Counted from the stretch's first letter, positions 12,950 through 28,800 are shown. The stretch is 64,000 nucleotides of DNA from Taxawa tesnikishii (nom. ined.) (GCA_030247885.1 JAPDRO010000012.1:1-64000); one strand, 5' to 3'. Notes: generated from the sequence alone by a model not told the origin. Translations and numbers: made by a program.

Positions 12950-14285
12950 ATTTCTTAGAATAAAGAACTTAATTAATATAAACTATAAGGAAGCTAGTTA
13001 AGTAAGGTAATTAGTTACCTAATCTCTACCCCTTTAACTCTATTAATTATTTACGTATTGTAATAATAATATAATTAGAATCTAAGTTACTATATACGTT
13101 TTTAAGTACTTTATTACTATCGTCTTCGAGTACTTCTTTAATTAGACGCTTATATAGTTATTTACGTAGCTTTTTACTTAATAACTTCGCTTTAGTTATC
13201 TTTATTATCTTAAGTACTTCTTTTATACTAAATATAAACTTCCCTTTTAATACGACTTACTTACCTTTCTTTCGAGTCTTTTATATATTAAGAAGCTTCT
13301 CTTATTCTTTTACTTATTTATATAAAGTAACTAGCTTACTATACGTCGCTTTAAAAGCGCGAATTATTTACTTTATATATTACTTTACTAGTAATAGAAC
13401 GTCCTATATAGCCTTAATTATAAAAGTAAAAAGTACGTTTACTTCGCGTAACTTAGTACTATTTAGTAGTAAGCTATTAAGTAGTAATAAGTCTAGATTT
13501 AGTTATTATAGTAGTATATATAGTTTTAAGTTTATTATAGTTAGCTTTATAAGTAGCTTATTAAGTACTATTATAAGGCTTAGAAACTAGAGACTAGTAC
13601 CTCTCTATTTACTAAGGATATTATAAGTAGTAAGCGCCTTAACTTTTACGCGTATATATATCTCCGTCTATTTTATACGTAATATATAGCTAGAGTTAAT
13701 TTATAAGGTAGCGTTAGTCTCTAAAGTTAGCGCGTACTTTAGCAAAGTAAATACTTTAATATTAAGTAGTTAGAGTATATATAAATAGTAAGGTAATAAG
13801 ATAAGTAAGTTACTTATATTCTCTATATAGAAGGCGATTACTTTTGCTATTATATAACTACTATAACTATCTATAATTAGTATTCTTTATATTATAGAGT
13901 CTTTTAATTATATTAAAGGCTCGAAAATAGTAGTTAGTTATTAGAAACTATAACTATTAAATATCTAGCTACTATTACTAGTTAAAAACTACTAGTTTAA
14001 AGGCGTATATATAAGTACTTATATTATATTAGTATATTTAGCCTTAAAGATAATTAAGGGTAATATAGCTTCCTAGTAGTACTTATATACTCGATTATTA
14101 TTATTTACTCTTATTTACTTCTAATTTACTTTTAACTAATTACTTTATATATATTAATTAATACTCTTAATATTTAGCTTACTTTAATAGTAAAGTTAAA
14201 CTTATTTATATTATAGACGCGCTCTAGAGGATAATTATATTTTATATAAAGCTCTATTATTACGTTAAATTACTTCTTTATAATA
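12950..14285 (+). repeat. RIP-decayed repeat, copy A
   Basis: This segment aligns by eye with 31010-31405 plus 33254-34215 (copy B). Shared words include AATATAAACTATAAGGAAGC, TAATACGACTTACTTAC and GTCTCTAAAGTTAGCGCG. The two copies differ at many sites, mostly transitions, as expected for independent RIP. The family is unknown. Confidence 0.75.
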
Positions 14286-14289
14286 TAAT

Positions 14290-14699
14290 AAGGAGAACTT
14301 TATATTAGGTTAAGTTAAGACTATAAAAGGAAGCTACGTAAGTAGTAATAAAAATAGTAGTAAATAATAAGATAATAGTAAAACCTAGAGTAAAGTAGTT
14401 ATTAATTAAATAAGTAACTATCTTATATACGAACTAAATAAGTAGGAATTAAAGGTAACTTCTACGTAACTAATAACTTATAACTATCTAGTATATACTT
14501 CCCTTTTCTCTTAAGTACTTATCTTCTAAGTACTATATAAACTATACTTATTATATATCTCTAGGAGTTATATAATCTACCTATTTATTAGGGAAAGACG
14601 AGCGTAAAACTAGCGAGAGTAATATAAATAATTACTCTAATTAAAATAAGTAACTAAGATAAGACTCCTAGTTAGTATTTATATTAAAAGCTTTACTAT
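14290..14699 (+). repeat. RIP-decayed ~410-bp repeat, unit 1 of a tandem pair
   Basis: This unit matches the following unit at 14706-15130 nearly end to end, including GCTACGTAAGTAGTAAT, ACTATCTTATATACGAAC and AGGGAAAGACGAGCGTAAAA. It may be an LTR or another short element; the family is not determined. Confidence 0.75.
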
Positions 14700-15130
14700 T
14701 ATAGTAGGGAGAACCCTATATTAAGTTAAGTTAAGACTATAGAAGGTAGCTACGTAAGTAGTAATAGAAATAGTAGTTAGTAAGATATAAGATAAGAATA
14801 AGATATAGAAAGAATAGTTGTTAATTAAATAAGTAACTATCTTATATACGAACCGAATAAGTAGGAATTAAAGGTAACTTTTACGTAACTAATAACTTAT
14901 AACTATCTAGTAGCTACTTTACTATATACTTCCCTTCTCCCTTAAGTACTCGTCTTATAAGTACTATATAGACTATACTTATTATATATCTCTAAGAGTT
15001 ATATAATCTACTTATTTATTAGGGAAAGACGAGCGTAAAAACTAGCGAGGGTAATATAAATAACTACTCTAATTAAGATAAGTAGCTAAGATAAGATTTC
15101 TAGTTAGTATTTATATTAAAAGTTTTACTA
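14700..15130 (+). repeat. RIP-decayed ~425-bp repeat, unit 2 of a tandem pair
   Basis: Second tandem unit, beginning TATAGTAGGG. Its first ~235 bp are also found at 25626-25856. The second half (from about 14938) is shared only with unit 1. Confidence 0.75.
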
Positions 15131-18100
15131 TAAGAGCTTTCGCTAAAATAATTCTTATTAGAAATATTTATTACCGATCCTTTTCCTTTATCTTTACTAC
15201 TAGTATCCTTTCCGGAACTCTTTTTTAAACTAATAGACTTTACTAGCTTATTATCTAAAGAGACCTTACTATATTTTTACTTATAGTAATTATAGGACTT
15301 TATTAAATAGTACTAAGCCTCGGCATTTATAGTTATACGGAAGTAAGTATAAAACTTACGTATAGCGTTAGCGTAATACTTATTAATAAACTTCTTACGC
15401 TTTTTATTATCTAGACTAAAAAGGATAGCGTACTTAGTTATAATATAAGAGTTTACCTACGTAGTACGTCCTATAATTACTTAGGATACTACGCTATTTA
15501 TAATATAAGGGATAGCTATTAGAAAAGCGTATATAATTATACTATATATCTAAGGATATTTAGAAGGCGTAAATAGAAGTAAAGTAAGCTTTAAGTAACT
15601 AAGAGTAAGAGTAGTCTAGTTATTAGCTCTAGTATTAATTTCTAGAGTACTAAGGTCCTCTTTAATAGTAATATACTATAGGAATAGTATTACTTTCTTC
15701 TTAACTAGTCCTCCGTTAGAACCGTAAAGGAAGTATAGTATAGTAATACGTACTTTTCTAACTTTATAAGGGACTTCCTCCTACTATAAGCTATACTTTT
15801 CTTTATCTTCCTTACTTTAGATTCTATTATTAATACGAATAATAACTTTACTAAAAGTCTTATTACTACTACGCTCTTATACGTTATATTACTATTCTTT
15901 AAAATACTAGTAAATACCTTTAATTAAGACTATATAGTTATTCTTCGTCTTATTTACTAGGGATATAGTTCCTTAGATTATATTAGTACTATTACTAGCT
16001 AGAAGATAGTCTAGATAGTTATCTAAGTAACGGAATTTAGTCTTATTAACTCTAGTCGCGTACTTATAGTAGTATAAGTAGGAAACTAACTATTAATTAT
16101 AATCGAGCTATAAGTATACGTAGGCTAAATAGTATAGTATATCTTAATAAATAACTTACTAAGTATAGCTATAATAGGCGTTACGTAACTAGCCTTAATC
16201 GGATTAACTAGTTAAAAGACGAAGATAATACTTATATATAGTAAGCTTATATAGTATATCCTTTATAAAATCCTCTTTAAATAGCTAGTTAAATATATTA
16301 ATATTAATAGTACTATCCTTTTAAAACTAGTTATAAGTACTTAGAAAAACGGACTCTATAACGGCTTTATAATCGTATTCTTTAGCTAGAGGAATATAAT
16401 ATTAATATTTATAAAGACTATAAGTATTAGAAGTACGAGTTAACTTATAAGACTTATAAAAGTAGCTTATAGTCCTAGGGTTAGTTCTAAGCTTAGAGGC
16501 TTTACTAAATAAGAACTCTCTTATACGTATAATTAACTACTCCCTATTAAGGGCTCTAATATAATATTTAGCTTTCTAGTAGAGTCGAAAAAGGTATACC
16601 TTATAAAATACTTTCTCGTCCTTATTAATAGTACGAAGTACCTTCTTTATTAAGTTAGTAATATTAAGATCTAATATCTTACTTAGAAGTTAATCGATCT
16701 CCTTTTAAAGAGCTTTATATTTCCTACTAATCTAGTAACTATAGCTACTTTTCTTCTTTAAAGCTATTTCCTTTATATTTTTTCCTTATATTTTTCTTCC
16801 TTTTCCTTCGAATTAAATAAGATAGGATCTTTAAGTATCTTATCGTCGTTTATATTCTTATAGAGATTATTACCGAGGTCGCGAGTATTTTATCTACTAG
16901 GATCGTTATATAAATTAGTAAGAGTATTTAGATTCTAGTTAAGAAGTATACTAGTTATTATCCTACGCTTACGTTCCTTTACTTCCTCTTCTTTAATCTT
17001 ACGTCTTACTCCTTTTAAAAGTAACGAAAGGGAAGAGCTCTTTAGTATAAGTATATTTATATTATTAATATTTATAAGTAAAGTTTAAGCGTAACTACTA
17101 TATAATAGTTTAATATTAATAACTTTATAAACTTCTTCTTACTTATTAATAATATATCCTAGTATAGTTAAGTACTTATATTCTTCTTAGTTAAGTAGTA
17201 AATATCTCTTAAAGTACTCTTTAATATTTTCTAAGTCCTTAGGCTAAAATAGCTAACTTTTCTTAGAACCTTTACTTCTAGTATAATTATAATATATATA
17301 CTTATAAAGGAACGCGTAAACTACTTACTTTATAGTAAACCCTTTTCTAACTAGCCGTCTTATTTTAACGAGGATTATACTACTAAGGTTAAACTAAAAG
17401 ATATTCGTATTTCTTATAATTTACTATAAGTTATAAAGAGTTTTTTAGCTTCTACTTACTCGTCTCTTTTATTAAGAAGAAGTCTTTCTAATCGAATAGT
17501 ATTTCTAAAGTCTTCTTAAAAGTTTAGTTTAAAGGTTATTCTTCTCTTATAGTAGTCTTATAATAGTAGGAACTAGTATTTACTAAGTCTTTCTTTTTCC
17601 TAGGAGATTTTATTACTTAAGTTAAGGGCTACGTAGTAGTATTTATTATTATCGCTAATCTTCTTTACTTCTTTAAATACTTAGTAAAATAACTCGGAAA
17701 TTAGGACGATAGGGTTATTAGCTTTAGTAGTACTAATAACCTAATTGCTAGGTAAGTTAAGTTACGATATAGTAAGTCGTAAGTATAGTTAAACTTTAGT
17801 AAGTATATAGTAAGGAAATACTATCTTCTAGTAGGTTTTTAAGGTATTTATAACTACCGTACTTACGAATCGTAATAGCGTTATTAGTAGTAGCTTTAAG
17901 GCGTAGTTTCTAGAGAATTTATAGTCTAGTATATAAATTTAGAAGTTTATTACGTATTCTACTTCCTTAAAGGGAAATATAGTTAATATTTAGAGATTTC
18001 GGTTTTAAAAGAGTCCTTCCTTTTACTTTTTCTTACTATCTCTTATTACTACTATTAATTAATCCTTTTAACTTATAGTATAAAAGGAATATCTTTTTAT

Positions 18101-21100
18101 ATAAATATAAACTTCTTATCTTACGAGCTTTACGCTTTTATTTAATACTAAGATAAGATTATAGTCTTAGTAAAAAGCGATAAAGGCTTATTACGAAAAG
18201 GGAGGGTATAAGAATAGCTAGGAAACTAATAATAAAAGAGATTATTAAGAGAGTTAACAAAGGAAATTATCTAAGGAAATAAATAAAAAGATTATTAAAA
18301 TAATATAGAAATATACTTCTCTTCCTTTATAAGTTTATCCTTAGACTTAAGTTTTTATATAGCTCTCGAAGCTATATAAAACCTAGCCTACTAGCTAGCT
18401 AGTTATTTTATATAATCCTTATACTATAATAGATCGAATCCTCGTAGTATATTAATAATTACCTTTAGGCTTATATTTCTAACGTCTATAAGTAATTCGT
18501 CCTTTAGTTTCTTATCTTATAAATTAATTTCTAATCCTTTATTCTTAGGTAAAGGTATACTACCTTTAGTAGCTACTAACTAATCTTATAGCTATTTAAA
18601 CGTAGTTAGGAAGATAGGCTAAATTTACGACTTTAGTTAATTTCGGGTATAAGTTCCCTTTATTTTAACACTATCTAAGGTTTCTAGTACGTAGGTACCT
18701 ATAGGGGTAACGCTTTTAATCTTAGAAGGACTATACTATCGAAATAGTAGCTTATCTTTCCGAATTTTCTTTCGTTTTATATTATAGATAAGGACTTCTT
18801 ATCTAATATTTAGTTATTTAAACGTAGTATTCTTTCGATTATTAAACTCCTTTACGTTCTACTCTTATATTCGCTACTAGTATAGTAGTATATCTTTTAA
18901 AACTTTATCCTAGCGTACTAATTACTACGCGCGTATAGTTACTAGATTCGTAGTTATTTTAATAGTACTCTAGTTTAGTACTTACTATAATAAGAATTTT
19001 AGTTCGATTAGAAGAATAATATTTCTTCTATATAGGATCTATACTAGGGATATATTAATAAATTACCTTAGCGTAATCTAGTCTACCTATAAGGTTTCTA
19101 GTAACTATATATCTTAAGACTTACTAAACTTAAAAGTAAGCTTTAATAAGTAGTTAATAAGGTTTAAATATTTACGTTCTACTAATTTATTACCTTTAAG
19201 ATAATAAGTAAAAGTAATAATCTTCCGAATTTTATATTATATAGCTAATATAAATATATAGCCGAAGTTCTTAGGTCCTTTATTACTAATTAGTTTAGCG
19301 AAGTACTTATATTTATAAATAACGTCCTTATAAAGGAATCTTATAATAGCCTAGTTATTAAGCTTACGTAACGCTCTAGCCTCTAACTACCCTAATACTA
19401 ATTCTCTAGTAATAACGAAGTATTCCTTACTACTAGACGCGAGTATAAAGATAATATTTACTAACTATACTTCTCTAAGGACTTGCTAGTAAACCGGATA
19501 TAATTCCTTTATATCCTTATAGTTAGTACGTATTTAATACTCTAGGTAGCCCGCGTAGTATCTAGAAATATCTTTAAAGGTATTATTCTACTAGTAATAG
19601 TTAGTAACCTTTTTATAAGTAGCCTCTTATCCTTAGTAACTACTTTTATTATATAGGCTTTAAATAATTTCTTACCTTTAATTCTTACTATTAATTACTT
19701 ACTATAGTAGTATATTCCTAGTATTTCTCCGAAATAGATACTAACTATAGACTAGATAGTTAAGTACTTCTTTCTTAAATACGTAAAATTTCTTAAGATT
19801 TATAATTATAGGCTTTTTTAAAGTCGTAAGGTATTTCGCTATTCTCTAAGATTTCTCTAAGTAACTTTTTACTAACGACATTCTAATAGTAGCTACTATA
19901 GTTATAGGGTACATTTTAATACTCCTATTAACTATAATAGTATATATAAAAGTAGTAAATAAATCTATATTAATAACCTTACTAATATTTTACTCGTTTA
20001 GTATATTATTATTATCTAAAGGATAGTAAGGTCTCCGAGATAGCGTATTTATAGTAGTATATTTAGTACTAGGTATATATCGAACCTCGAATATAAATAG
20101 TCGTATCTAAGCTACCTATTAGGCTATAATAAAACTAAGAAGATCCGAGGATAATTTATTAAGCTACGCTACTAGCGTTTTAGTATTAACTTCTAAGATA
20201 AAGAATACGCTATATAGATACGAGCGTACTTTCTTTAGGGCCTTAAGTACTCCTCTATATTCGCGTTTTCTAGTATTATAGCTAAATTCTATAGTTATTT
20301 AAAGGCCGCTTTTATATTATACTAAATATTATTTCTTCTTATTATTTCTAGCTAACTATATTAGTATAACTCCCTATTTACGAAGGCTAGAATCTACGGC
20401 TAAAATAATAGATCTTATTCCTTTAATATAATTAATAGACTTTAGTACTAGAGTATTAGTAAGCTTCGCCTTTAGTAGCTTAATTACTTATTTAATTAGT
20501 TTTCTAAAGGAAAATATTACGTCTTTCTATATAAGTTCGTATAGTAGTACTACTATATATATAAAGTTTTCTACCTAGAGATAATAGTATAAGCTTAAGC
20601 TAAGGAATGCCCGAATATTTATAATATTCTTAAACTTATCTTATTTTAAGATCTTAATAACCTTAGTAGTATTTAAATATTTACCTTCTAAGTTATAAAT
20701 ATAGCTAACGATCTTAATTCCGAATATATAGAATTAAGATTTTCCTTTAGTAATAGTATAGTTAGTACGTTCTAGATCCGTAAGAATACTATCTAACTAA
20801 TAGATATACTTTAAAACGTATTTCCAAATACTAGGTACTACTTCTACGTCTCCTTCTTTATTAACCGGGCCTTTAATACTAATATTATCTAGAAATAGTA
20901 ATACTACGTATAAAATATACGCTTCTAGGATTTTAGTAATAATTCTTATAAACTACGCTATTAAGTTAGTAGTTCCTTAAGGTAGCGTCGTTTGTCTTAG
21001 TAGTCTTAAAGGAGTTATAAATCTTATTATATCTCTATATTTCGTAGTAAGTTCTATTTAATTATATTTAAAGAAGAGGTCGATAAGGGACGTTATTATA

Positions 21101-24100
21101 AGTCCTATAAATTACTCGCTAAATTTATTTAAATTTAGGGGTAGATTTCTATTATAAATAATAATATAATTAATGTTTATAACTATATTAATAATACGGA
21201 ACTTATTTTACTCCTTCTTAGCGATAAGAAACTATAGATTTTAGTATAGACTATAATAGTATTTTAGTAATCTTACCTTTAATCGTTTTTATAGTATCTC
21301 TATAATCTTAGGAATTATTACCTTAAGTATAAGGAACCCTAGAGCTTACTATACTTTATAGGGTATTATCCTAATCTCCTAAGGTAGTACTATATCTAGT
21401 TTAACCTTTCCGATTTCTAAGAAGTCCTATACTAGTACTACTTCCCTATTATATAGTATTTCTAGTAGTAAATCCTTTTCCTTTAACTATAGCTACTCTT
21501 TAGTTTATAGTTTTATAATACGTTCCTTATTAAGACGAGTACTACGTTAGATCTTAGAGAATTTCGAAATAAGTTATTATTTATATTACTTTACTAACTA
21601 TAGAAGTAGTTTCTCTCTTATTAATATTCTTTCCTTTTAGTTAATAAGTCCTCCTAGAGTTAAGCTATTAGATAAGGACGAATTAATTAGATTAACTTTA
21701 TTTACCTTCCGTTTATATAGTATCCTCGTATATACTATATTGTCTCCTTTCTAGCTCTTTATATAAGAGCGTCCTCGCTCTTAAATCGAATCTTTTAACT
21801 ATTTAAATCTCGGCTATTTATAAATCTTTAAATATATATAGGAGGAAAGCTATAAGCGCGCCTTTTTAGTACTTTTAGTCTTACGTATTATTATATAACT
21901 ACGTAGACTAAATCCGTGTATTTAAGTTATTACTATTTAATTATTATAGTCGTATTATTCTTCTATTAGTCTTACTAGATACTATATCTAGTATAAGATT
22001 TTTAGACCTTAAATTTAGCGCTAAGCCTCTAGACCCTAAATAACTTTACGTTCTTAGTAGTAACTACTAGCTAATTATATTTATATAGCTCCCGGAGCTA
22101 TATAAAGATTTACTAATAATTTTACTAGTAGCCTCGCTATTACTAGCGTTTAATACTACGCGTATACTTATATACGTAGCTTTATACTTAGATCTTTCGT
22201 CTCTTACTAGTTTATTCGATAAGGTAAAAGCTCTACTAGTTATAAGGCTACTTACTCTTTTCCTACTTTATTATAACTAGTACTATAAAGTAGTATAGTA
22301 TTTTCTTTATAGTATAATTCCGATTTATATAAGAATAAATACTAACGAAAGAAGTAAAGATATTATTAGACTTATTATATATAGTACCTTCCTAGGTACT
22401 ATTATTATAGTTAATCGCTTTTAGCTTAAATATACGTTCTTATAGTTATCTTAGGATAATATTATTAAGGAGTTAGTTTATAATAAGGAAAGAAGTAAGA
22501 ATCCTAATACTACTAAGATAAATAATAACTCCTTAAGTTATATCCTTAAAGGTACTTTCCCTAGTTATATTACGTAATACTAGACTCGGCCTATTACTAA
22601 CGGAAATACTAGCTTACCTTACTATAGAGGTACTTATTAAGTTATATTTAGACTCGAAATCGATTAGAGCCTAATATTTACTTAAGTAATTATTTAGTAA
22701 TACTCTTATAAATAGACTTTTAGTATAAATAAGATCCTTATTTATAGTAGTAAATCTATCGTCTTTAAGGAGTTTTTCCTCCTCGTTTATAACTAGTAGT
22801 TTTACTTATAATAACTAGATATTAATTCCTTCCCGATCCTTCTTATTATATAGGAAGATAGCGAATTAGTACTATTATCCTTTAATAGAAAATACTCTTA
22901 TTTACTACTAGCTATCGTCCTTAATAGATACGTAATATACTATTAGTTTTACGCTAGTATTTCTAGTAACTAGATCCTCCCTAGCGTATTTCGGATTTTA
23001 ATATTTAGCGAAGAAGTACTTAGCTACTACTAGTATAATACTAATAAGTTTATATAATAATAAAGATACTCTTATACTTTTAGTTATTTTAAAGACTTCT
23101 TTAAGATTAACTTCCCTTTAAGTTATCTTATTTTATCTTAGTATCTTTAGCTATATTTTACTATAAACTTTTCGTATAGTAGGGGATCTTTTATACTTAG
23201 TTCTAGGCTTTTTACTATCTAACTTCACTTTATATTACTTAGTAAAGTTAGATTTAAAGGTTCTAGTTTTATAGAATATTTAACGTACTATTTAGTTCTT
23301 ATAAATTTTAAGACTAGAAGCCTACTAGTAGCTCTCTCCTTCTCTTTTAGCTTACTAATCTAGTAGTCCGTAGAATTAGTATTACTTTACTTACTTCCTA
23401 GTACCTTATTAGTACGTACTATAGTAATACTAATAGTTCTTCGAAAGGTTTTAATTATATAATACTAAATAGTAACTTCGTCTTTAGAGTCTTTTTCCTT
23501 ATTATTAACTAGTTCTTTAAGTAATACTTTTAATTCCTCTAGAGGGTTTACTATAAGGAACCTTACTTATATAAGGTAGCCCGAATATATATCTTCTTCT
23601 TCTTCTTTTACTCTTACTATCCGAATAACTACCTTCTTTAGTCCGAAGTATTTTAGTACTTACTTATACTAAGAAGGTTCTCTTCTTTCCTCTTAGTTAT
23701 AAAGACGTTTTAGGGGCTTATTTCTACTACCTAAGAAGATACTATTACTATTATAGTACGCCTAGCCTTTACGCTTATATTCTTTAAGATATATATAGCT
23801 ATTTATACTATAACTTAGTTTATAATAAAACTAGTAATTTATAGGTCCTTAAGGGCGTATAAGGATAGTATTTACTCTTATAACTAGGGATTTAAAGGCC
23901 CTCTAATATTATCCTCTAGTAGTTATAAGTATTACTCTTATAACGTTTTCTAAACCTTTTTATATATATACTAGTATAAAGTAATTAACTAGCTAGCCTA
24001 CGTAAATAAATATTTTACTTACTTACTCGACTAGTTTCTTTATAGCCTTATTAGTATACTCTCTACGTACTTAATTAGTCTTAAAGCTTATAACTATATT

Positions 24101-25625
24101 CTTTTTCGAAGTATAGTATAATTCTACTATTTCCTCGAAACGACTATTATTAGTTATAAGGCTTATAATCCCTTAATAATCGATCTTCTTATTTAAGAAC
24201 TTCTTAGTTACCTTTATAATCTTTATAAAGTCTCTAAAAGTAGCCGGATCCTTACTATCTAACTATACCTTCTAATATACTTTCTCTAATATAGAGGGTA
24301 CTAGTTTATATAATAATAAAGACGCTCGTTCGACTATATTTATATACTTATTTAGTATTCTCTTTTATAGAACCTAGAAGCGCTAATAGTATCCTTTCTA
24401 GTCCTTTAGAGTTTTACCTTTCTAATCCTTAGCCTTCTTATAAAGAGTAGTTAGTATAGACTTAGTATTCCTTAGATAGTTAATATTATCTTTTTAGTAC
24501 TCTTAGAAGATCTTTCTTTTTAAACTAGTTTATTTCTTATTTATATAAGAATCTAGAGACTAGATAAATTTAGTAAGTCCTTTATTTATATATATTAAGG
24601 AAGAGATCTAATAGACTTCTTTAAAGTAGTAAAGTTATTAATATATTATTCTTTTTAGTCTTTAATAAACTAAGTAATATTACTACTAGTAAACCTTAGA
24701 GATTTAGTAGTATCTAGCTCTAGTAAGTTACTACTAGTAATAAGGCGACGGAGATCTCTAATAAATAAGCCTTACCCTTTACTTATACTAATAGATACCT
24801 AAATAGGAGTAGTAAGTTAAACTATAATAGAAGTAGTTATAGTTTTACCTTAGCTATTACTAGGAGTATAAATAGCTTAACTATTAGACGAGGACGTCTC
24901 TATAACTAGTAGAGGCTTAAGATTACTATCTAAAGTAAGTCTAGGAATATTATTATAAGTATTAAATAGTATAGAATCCTCGTCGGACTAGTATCTTCTA
25001 TTAGTAGTATAAAAGGTACTAAACGCTTTTCCTTCTTCAAAAGTAATACTCTAAGTAACGTTCTTAAATATAGTAAGTTCTATAGATATTATAGCGTAGT
25101 AATAATAGTATAGTTTTCGTTATAGTAAGATTTCTAATATTATCTTTAGTAGATAAATATAAATCTCTATTTAGAGTAGTATTATCGTCTTTATCTTTTA
25201 TAGTAACTTAGTACCTTATACTTTATTTTTAATTTCTAGTAAGGTTCGTCCCTAATATAAGTATACCTTAGTATTTATATAGTCCTCGTATTTTTAGATC
25301 TAGCTAGGCCTTTAATATTACTTACTCTTATAAGTACGCCTTCGACTCTTTTAGTCTAAATACGCTCCGATTCTAAAATAGGAAGCCTTAAGATACTAGC
25401 TATATAATACCTTATAAGAGTTCCTTATATACTATATCGCTAATATAGGAGCTATCTCTAGCCTTTAAGGTCCTTTATATTATCGTAAATACGCGAGTAG
25501 CTAAAGGAGTTAATTATCCTCTTAGTATCGACTAAAACCTTTACTATTTTCTTACTACTTTATATACTCCTTCTATTAACTATTTCCTTAAGGGCTTTAT
25601 TTTTCCCTCTAATATAGTTACTAAA

Positions 25626-25856
25626 AATATAGTAGGGAAAACCTTATATTAAGTTAAGTTAAAACTATAAAAGGTAGCTACGTAAGTAGTAATAGAAATA
25701 GTAGTTAGTAAGATATAAGATAAGAATAAGATATAGAAAGAATAGTTATTAATTAAATAAGTAACTATCTTATATGCGGACCGAATAAGTAGAAATTAAA
25801 GGTAACTTCTACGTAACTAATAACTTATAACTATCTAGTAGCTACCCTACTATAAT
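25626..25856 (+). repeat. Third copy of the short repeat, with inverted ends
   Basis: About 230 bp, very similar to the first half of the unit at 14700. It begins TATAGTAGGG and ends CCCTACTATA, a perfect 10-bp inverted pair. That fits either a MITE with TA target duplication or a small LTR whose TG/CA ends were changed by RIP. The family is undetermined. Confidence 0.7.
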
Positions 25857-28800
25857 AGTAACTATTTTACTTAGTTTACTTACTTATTATTATAGTAATA
25901 CTATAAGTACTACTCTAGCGTCTAATTTTATCTTTTTATTTATCTATTTATTTATAAATAAAATACTATATTAAGTCTTCGAGTTATATATATTACGTAA
26001 TAGAAGTTTAACTAAAACGCGCTTATAAAAATAAAACCTCTATTTAATATAATATTAAAAGGTATATTATATTAGTTAACTACGTAGTTTATTATAAGAT
26101 CTAGTAAGTCTAATATTATATAAGTCTTATTTATAGTAATATACTTTACTATCTTTATATAGTAATTAATAATAACGAGGATTATATTATAAACGCCTTT
26201 ACCTTACTTACTTAGTAGTAAATTTATAATAAAGTTTATAGATAATTTCTACTATAGTCCTATAAGATATAATAAGAAGGTAAGCTTACTATAAGGTCGG
26301 TAGCGCTTTACCTTTATCTTTTAATATACTTTATATATACGTATATACTTAGTTATATTTACTTATAAAAATAACTAGTAGTATTTCCTCTTTAGTAAAG
26401 TAGTAGTCTTTTCCCTACTAAAATAGCTTACTAACGTATTATTATAGTATATATATAGTACTTATACGCGTAATATACTATTTATAAGTACGTATAAAGA
26501 ACTTCCTTTATATAAGAAGTTTTCTCTTTAGTACTATATAGTTACGCTACTAGTAACTTACTAGCGTTTTATAATTATAAAGTCTTTATACTTTTTAACT
26601 AAGGAGTCTTCTAAAAGGAATATAAGAATTATATCCTTAACTTTTAGCTAGGGATTATCCTAGGAGTTTTCTACTATAATAACTATAATTATAGTAGTCT
26701 TAAGTAAACTTAGCGTTACGCTAGCGCTTTAGAGACGTTTCTTCTAAGTACCTTCTTAAGTAAAGAGTAACTAGTTAAGACTCTCTCTTAATAAGAGTTT
26801 AACCTTATCTTTTTAATACCTTTTTAAAGTATCTATAGCTATCGTAGTAATTCGTTAAACTAATAGTAATTTACTTACGTTTATACTTTGCCCCTTTAAG
26901 GCTATAAGCTTATACTATAATATAGGGAGGAAATAACTTATTATATCTTTCCTTATATTATAGTCTAAGCGCCTCGATAGTATATTAGTAGGGTTTAGCT
27001 TCCCTACTTAATACTTAATTATAAAATCGAAAGTAAATAAGGTAATAGTTTATTTAACTTACTTTCTATTAAGTTACTTTATTTTTATAAAACCCTTTAA
27101 GTTATTATAATCTAATAGTACTTAGGTTAAATATAAGGCTCCTTTAAAGTAATAATATTAATACTTAAAGGCTACTACTATAACTAGTAATTCCTAATTA
27201 TATACTTTATAATTTTACTCTCTTAAAATTATCTTTTATAACTAGAATATAATTAAGTATTAGTTTCTACTACTATAATAGTCTAGTAGTAATTAAGAAA
27301 GTATTACCCCTAGGGCGAACTTTAACGTATTACTTTCGAGTTATAAGTATATTACCGAGTTATAATATACTAAAATAAAGGCTTTTATAAACGCTATCTT
27401 TAGCGTATAAAACGTCTCCTCTTTAGAGTTAGTCTACTAAATAGGCCCTAACTTCTTACTCTTATAATTACCTTTTAGTAACTTAGTTAAAGTAATTACT
27501 TTCTTTAAATAGTTCTTAATAAACTATTAATAGAAGTTAGTAAATTCTAGGAATTACTATATATTATAAATAGTTTTTAAGGGTAATTATTCCTTAATAG
27601 TACTTACTTTACTCTTATCTATTATAATGCCTTCGTAACTTATAATAAAACTAAGGAATTTTACTTAATATATAAAGAATTTATATTTCCTTTAACTTAT
27701 AAAAAGCGTATACTTTTATAGTTACTTTAGTACGACTTATAAGTACTTTACGTACTCTTCCCTTATAGTACTATAAATAAGTATATTATCTAAGTATACT
27801 ATATAGGAAATGTTTACTAAACTTACTAACGCTTTATTAATATAAGCTTAAAATGTCGCTAAGGTATTAGTTAATCTAAATAGTATAACTAGGTATTTAA
27901 AGTATTTATAGTATATATAAAATATAATCTTTTACTCGTTACCTCGCCTAATTAGTATATAATAGTAAGTATCCTTTAAGTTTAACTTAAAAACTACTAC
28001 GCGTTACTAAGTCGATTTAAAGTCTTACTAATTAAGGGTAATAAATAGTAATTCTTAATAGTAATCTTATTAAGACTCTTATAATTAATATATAGTCTTA
28101 TACTTTTATTCTTCTTTAAAATAAATAGAATTAATATACTTATTATAAACTCGAATCGCTAGATTTACTTATTTGCCTACGTAGTAACTAAATAATCTCG
28201 GAGGATTCTTAATTCCTTCTTAAAGAAATTATATAGAGGCTAGAAAGGTAGTTTCTTACTTTTTACTAGGTCGATTATATACGTCGCCCCTTCGGGTTAT
28301 AAGAAGTTTACTATATCCTTATAGTTAAAAATATCTTCTAGATTTATAATTTCTAAAAGTAAGGCTTTCTTATAGGACTCCTTACGTAGTCCTTTACGTA
28401 GACTCTTATATAGCCCTTAACGTAAACTTATAATAATTATATAAAGGATAGTAAAGACTTAAGGCTTTTCCTTATAGTCCTATATAAATTAATTAAAGTC
28501 TAAGATCTAGTAGATACTATAAGTAGTACTATAATATTAGTAATTTATACTCGAATTAATAATAATACCTTCTTAGTACTACTATAGCTTACTTAGGATT
28601 ACTAGTAGCTCCTTTACTTTTATTATATAATATAGGAAGTTTATTTCCTTTTTTACTTTAATAGAGTTAATAAGTCGAATATATAACTCGTATACTTTAT
28701 AGTAAAAGGCCTTTAGACCTTAAAAGATTCTAGTTTTAAAAGGTTTATATTTTATTATAAAGTTAAGTTATATTATATTACGAAGACTTATAAGATAATA

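Noticed and set aside
14700-25856. One 11-kb LTR element bounded by the repeats at 14700 and 25626
   Set aside because: Flanking bases show no matching target duplication, unit 2 has an extra half absent from the third copy, and no internal coding evidence can be read.
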